NCBI RefSeq assembly: GCF_039595395.1
Contig: NZ_JBCNLP010000001.1
Span: 3,348,001 to 3,412,000 of the forward strand
Source: Novosphingobium sp.
GTDB lineage: Bacteria; Pseudomonadota; Alphaproteobacteria; Sphingomonadales; Sphingomonadaceae
Direction of reading: 5' to 3'
Length of the DNA: 64,000 nt
Numbering within the stretch: the stretch's first letter is position 1; each line of letters starts with the position of its first letter. The notes below the pieces were generated by a model. It had not been told where the DNA came from. It ran no database searches and saw only the letters and a program-made list of their open reading frames with translations. Below are positions 61,478 to 64,000 of this stretch, one piece after another. A program made the translations under genes and the position numbers.

Positions 61478-62371
61478 TCAGCCCTTCAGCTTCCAGCCCG
61501 AGCGCAGCAGACGATAGGCCGCAAAACCCAGCACCATATTGAGCGCCAGCAGGCCCAGCGCGCCATGCAGCACCGCCTGATTCGTCGCACCAATGTCGCT
61601 CTGCCCCAGAAAGCCGAAGCGGAAGCCCGAGATCACATAGAAGAAGGGGTTCACCCGGCTCACCGACTGGAAAGCGGGCGACAGATTGTCGATCACATAG
61701 AAGGTGCCCGACAGCAGCGCCATCGGCTGGATCACGAAATTGGTGATGGCCGCGTTATGGTCGAACTTCTCCGCCCAGATCGAGGACATGAGACCAATCT
61801 GCGCCAGCATCAGCGGCCCCATCAGCCCGAACCACACCACCGCCCAGGGATGCGCCATGCCCAGGCTCACCCCCGGCCACAGCAGCATCGCCCCGGCCAG
61901 AGCGCAGCCCACCATGATGCCGCGAGTCATCGCGCCCGCCAGCATGCCCACCATCAATTCACCGGTGGAAAGCGGCGGCATCAGGAAATCGATGATCGTC
62001 CCCTGCATCTTGCCCGCCAGAAAACTGAACGAGGCATTCTGGAAGGCATTGTTCATCATGCCCATCATGATGAGGCCCGGCGCGACGAAGCTGGCGAAGT
62101 TAACGCCCAGCACCATGCGGTTGCCGCGCCCCATCGCCACGGTGAAGATCACCAGAAAAAGCAGCGTGGTGACCGCTGGTGCCCAGATTGTCTGCGTATG
62201 CACCTTTAAAAACCGGCGAACCTCCTTCATATAGAGGGTCCACAAGCCCAGGCGGTTGACGCCATGGATGATCGGCACACCCTGCGGCGGGAAACCGCGC
62301 GGCAACAGGGCAGGTTTGGCATGCGGCGCCCCAAGGGCGTTTTCAGCGGCAAAGCGGGGTTGATCGGCCAT
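61478..62371 (-). CDS. ABC-2 type transporter permease
   Basis: 297 residues and six predicted membrane helices. It has LYMKEVRRFLKVHTQTIWAP at the first helix and FVIQPMALLSGTFYVIDNLS with PFFYVISGFRFGFLG, typical of ABC-2 permeases (NodJ/polysaccharide or drug export type). The start MADQPRFAAEN at 62371 is chosen; the ORF continues upstream across the gcrA gene and that extension is spurious. No ATPase gene is adjacent, so the partner is encoded elsewhere. Confidence 0.9.
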   Translation of the reverse strand: MADQPRFAAENALGAPHAKPALLPRGFPPQGVPIIHGVNRLGLWTLYMKEVRRFLKVHTQTIWAPAVTTLLFLVIFTVAMGRGNRMVLGVNFASFVAPGLIMMGMMNNAFQNASFSFLAGKMQGTIIDFLMPPLSTGELMVGMLAGAMTRGIMVGCALAGAMLLWPGVSLGMAHPWAVVWFGLMGPLMLAQIGLMSSIWAEKFDHNAAITNFVIQPMALLSGTFYVIDNLSPAFQSVSRVNPFFYVISGFRFGFLGQSDIGATNQAVLHGALGLLALNMVLGFAAYRLLRSGWKLKG

Positions 62372-62446
62372 GGCTAGGCGACTATCGGGGTCTTTCGCGG
62401 CTGGCAAGCGCCTGCTTGTCACCCACACTCGAATTTCGGACAATCG

Positions 62447-63151
62447 ATGAGCTGGACCGACGAACGCATCGACAAATTGACCCGCATGTGGGAGGGCGGC
62501 TCCACCGCCTCCCAGATCGCGGAAGAACTGGGCGGAGTGAGCCGCAATGCCGTGATCGGCAAGGCGCACCGCCTGGGACTGAAGGCACGCCCTTCGCCCG
62601 TGAAGGCCAATGAGCGGTCGGACGACACGCCCGCCACCCCGCCGCCGCCCCGCGCGCCGCGCCCGGTGGAAGCTGCTCCGGCGGCTGCCCCCGTCCCCGC
62701 TCCGCCGCCCCCGCCGCGCGCCGCAGCCCCTGCGCCGCGCCCGGCTCCGGCTGCGCCCCCGCCGCCTCCGGCTGCTGCAGCGGCCTCTGCCGATACGCCC
62801 GCTGCCGCGCCTTCGCCGCGCATTGTGTCGGTCGGCCCCGGCGGCTTCCTGCGCCAGGGCCCCGGCGATCAGCAGGCTCCGATTCCGCCGGCCCCGCCGC
62901 GCCGTCTGGTGCCCGCCAAACCCAGCGCCGAGATCGCTGACAAGACCAGCCTGCTGGACCTCAACGATCGCATCTGCCGCTGGCCGATGGGCCACCCCGG
63001 CGAGCCCGACTTCCACTTCTGCGGTGACAAGGTGAACCCCGGTTTCCCTTACTGCGTCGAACATTGCGGCCGCGCCTATCAGGCTCAGCTGCCGCGCGGC
63101 GCGCGCCGTCCCCCTCCGCCGCTGCCTTTCGGCGGTCCCCGCCTGCGCTAA
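62447..63151 (+). CDS. gcrA: Cell-cycle regulator GcrA
   Basis: 234 residues. N-terminal DNA-binding domain MSWTDERIDKLTRMWEGG ... SRNAVIGKAHRLGL (1-46), a long Pro/Ala-rich linker (about 55-130), and a conserved C-terminal sigma-70-binding domain ending in a Cys/His-rich region (RICRWPMGHPGEPDFHFCGD, YCVEHCGRAYQ). GcrA activates promoters methylated at GAnTC by CcrM. The linker is longer than in Caulobacter GcrA, though such linkers are common in sphingomonads. Divergent from the ABC-2 permease. Confidence 0.96.
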   Translation: MSWTDERIDKLTRMWEGGSTASQIAEELGGVSRNAVIGKAHRLGLKARPSPVKANERSDDTPATPPPPRAPRPVEAAPAAAPVPAPPPPPRAAAPAPRPAPAAPPPPPAAAAASADTPAAAPSPRIVSVGPGGFLRQGPGDQQAPIPPAPPRRLVPAKPSAEIADKTSLLDLNDRICRWPMGHPGEPDFHFCGDKVNPGFPYCVEHCGRAYQAQLPRGARRPPPPLPFGGPRLR

Positions 63152-63192
63152 GCAGATTGGGGCCCGACCGGGCACAGTTCTGATACAATCCG

Positions 63193-63225
63193 ACGCGCGG
63201 TAGCCGGTTGCGGCCTACCGCGCGT
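63193..63225 (+). terminator. Terminator after gcrA
   Basis: ACGCGCGGTAG (63193-63203) pairs with CTACCGCGCGT (63215-63225), loop CCGGTTGCGGC, followed by TTT. Confidence 0.8.
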
Positions 63226-63242
63226 TTTGCGATTGCCATGGG

Positions 63243-64000
63243 ATGATTCGTTCGAGCCCTTTTGCTGCACGCATGGAGCGATGGCTGCCCATCGCAACCC
63301 CGGCGGTGTTGACCGCCATGCTGCTGACCGGGCTGATGCTTCCGCTCTACAGCGATGAAGTGGGCTGGCGCCTCCAGGAACGCGCCGGTCTTGACGGGGT
63401 GGACAAGCTCTATTCCGTACAATGCGGCCTCAACACGCTGGCCGTGCCACCATGGTTCATGATGCCGGTGCGCTGGTATTCGGCGCTGTTCAACAGCGCC
63501 TGGCCCACGCCTTTCGCGGTGCGCCTGTCGGGCGTGACCTATGCGCTGGTTTGGACGGTCATGCTGCTGGCGCTGATCCGGCGCCTGACAGCCGACGGAC
63601 AGAGGCGTGGCCAGCTCACCACGCTGGCCTGCGGATTGATGGGACTTGGCCTGATGCCATGGCTGATGGTGTGGAGCCGCCCCGAACAGCCGATCATCCT
63701 CTCGGCCACCGCGGCCCTGCTGATCGCCACGGGTCCGGCGCGCGGGGATGGTCCACGCCTCTGGGCGCCGGTCGCGATCCTGATGCTGGGCATCGTCGCG
63801 CTTTCCTATCATTTCAAGGCGCTGATCCTGATCCCGCTGTTCCTTGCGGCGATGATCCTCGCCTCCCCCCAGCGCCGTGCCTGGCCGGTGCCGGGCCTGT
63901 GCGTGGTGGCTTTGGTGAGTGCCGCGACGGTATCCGCCCATTACTGGTTCGCGCGCTTCGCCTGCCCCGGAGACCCGGTGCAGGCCGCCGAGCATGCCAG
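63243..64000 (+). CDS. Polytopic membrane protein, C-terminus cut by the window edge
   Basis: 252 codons from an ATG at 63243 (MIRSSPFAARMERWLPIATP), open to the end of the window. At least six hydrophobic helices are visible (for example PAVLTAMLLTGLMLPLYSD, VTYALVWTVMLLALI, and LILIPLFLAAMILA). The periplasmic loop after helix 1 has YSDEVGWRLQER, reminiscent of the acidic loop of GT-C/GT39-like glycosyltransferases (Asp-Glu after helix 1). A lipid-linked sugar transferase is possible, but I cannot name a family with confidence. Confidence 0.75.
   Translation, partial: MIRSSPFAARMERWLPIATPAVLTAMLLTGLMLPLYSDEVGWRLQERAGLDGVDKLYSVQCGLNTLAVPPWFMMPVRWYSALFNSAWPTPFAVRLSGVTYALVWTVMLLALIRRLTADGQRRGQLTTLACGLMGLGLMPWLMVWSRPEQPIILSATAALLIATGPARGDGPRLWAPVAILMLGIVALSYHFKALILIPLFLAAMILASPQRRAWPVPGLCVVALVSAATVSAHYWFARFACPGDPVQAAEHA

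Noticed and set aside
62372..63175. N-terminal extension of the ABC-2 permease frame across gcrA
   Set aside because: The extension is the reverse of the Pro/Ala linker region of gcrA, low in complexity. The permease has a normal start at 62371.

Overview
The window looks like a chromosomal segment of a high-GC alphaproteobacterium of the Sphingomonadales, most like Novosphingobium or Sphingomonas. The evidence is GcrA, a MucR-type regulator, HspQ, many TonB-dependent receptors (TBDTs) linked to plant-polymer enzymes, and TBDT-linked tryptophan-halogenase-like and DUF6445 genes. Genes are tightly packed in operons with many 4-bp ATGA overlaps. There is no rRNA, phage, IS transposase or CRISPR. 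One tRNA-Ser(CGA) lies at 60.8 kb.

Region A (1-18.2 kb) is an aromatic-glycoside island and the most interesting part. It has a sugar isomerase behind a Tat-signal gene cut by the left edge, a TetR regulator, and an LLM monooxygenase / FMN reductase / cytosolic GH3 beta-glucosidase operon. A minus-strand ring-cleavage operon follows: FAD hydroxylase, extradiol dioxygenase, C-C hydrolase-like protein, cyclase-family protein and FAH-family protein, under a NodD-like LysR regulator. A TBDT faces an MFS transporter operon that carries both subunits of a probable C-glycoside deglycosidase. A palindrome with half-site TTATyAGAAy overlaps the predicted -10 region of four promoters here and ties the blocks into one regulon. 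A nod-box-like sequence lies in front of the ring-cleavage operon. I read the locus as uptake, deglycosylation (O- and C-glucosides) and A-ring cleavage of plant flavonoid-type glycosides; this is inference.

Region B (18.2-25.7 kb) is housekeeping: DUF1905, MucR with a histone-H1-like tail, methionine salvage mtnBDCA, GST with a divergent WYL regulator, GNAT and BenE.

Region C (25.7-43.8 kb) is a galactan/pectin utilisation locus: GH28, GH2, GntR, GH35, halogenase-like protein, DUF6445 and a TBDT, divergent from a second GH35-like enzyme, GH27 and GH30. A FadR-type operator lies in the divergent promoter.

Region D (43.9-54.1 kb) is a sugar import and catabolic locus with two divergent operons. 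One encodes a ribose-type ABC transporter, DeoR, DUF2291 and a TIM-barrel isomerase. The other encodes a split transketolase, an FGGY kinase and triose-phosphate isomerase. The gene set matches the transketolase route for D-apiose, a sugar of rhamnogalacturonan II and of flavonoid apiosides.

Region E (54.2-64 kb) holds a TBDT, a secreted carboxylesterase and a nucleoside-hydrolase-like protein, then tRNA-Ser, hspQ, an ABC-2 permease, gcrA and a membrane protein cut by the right edge.
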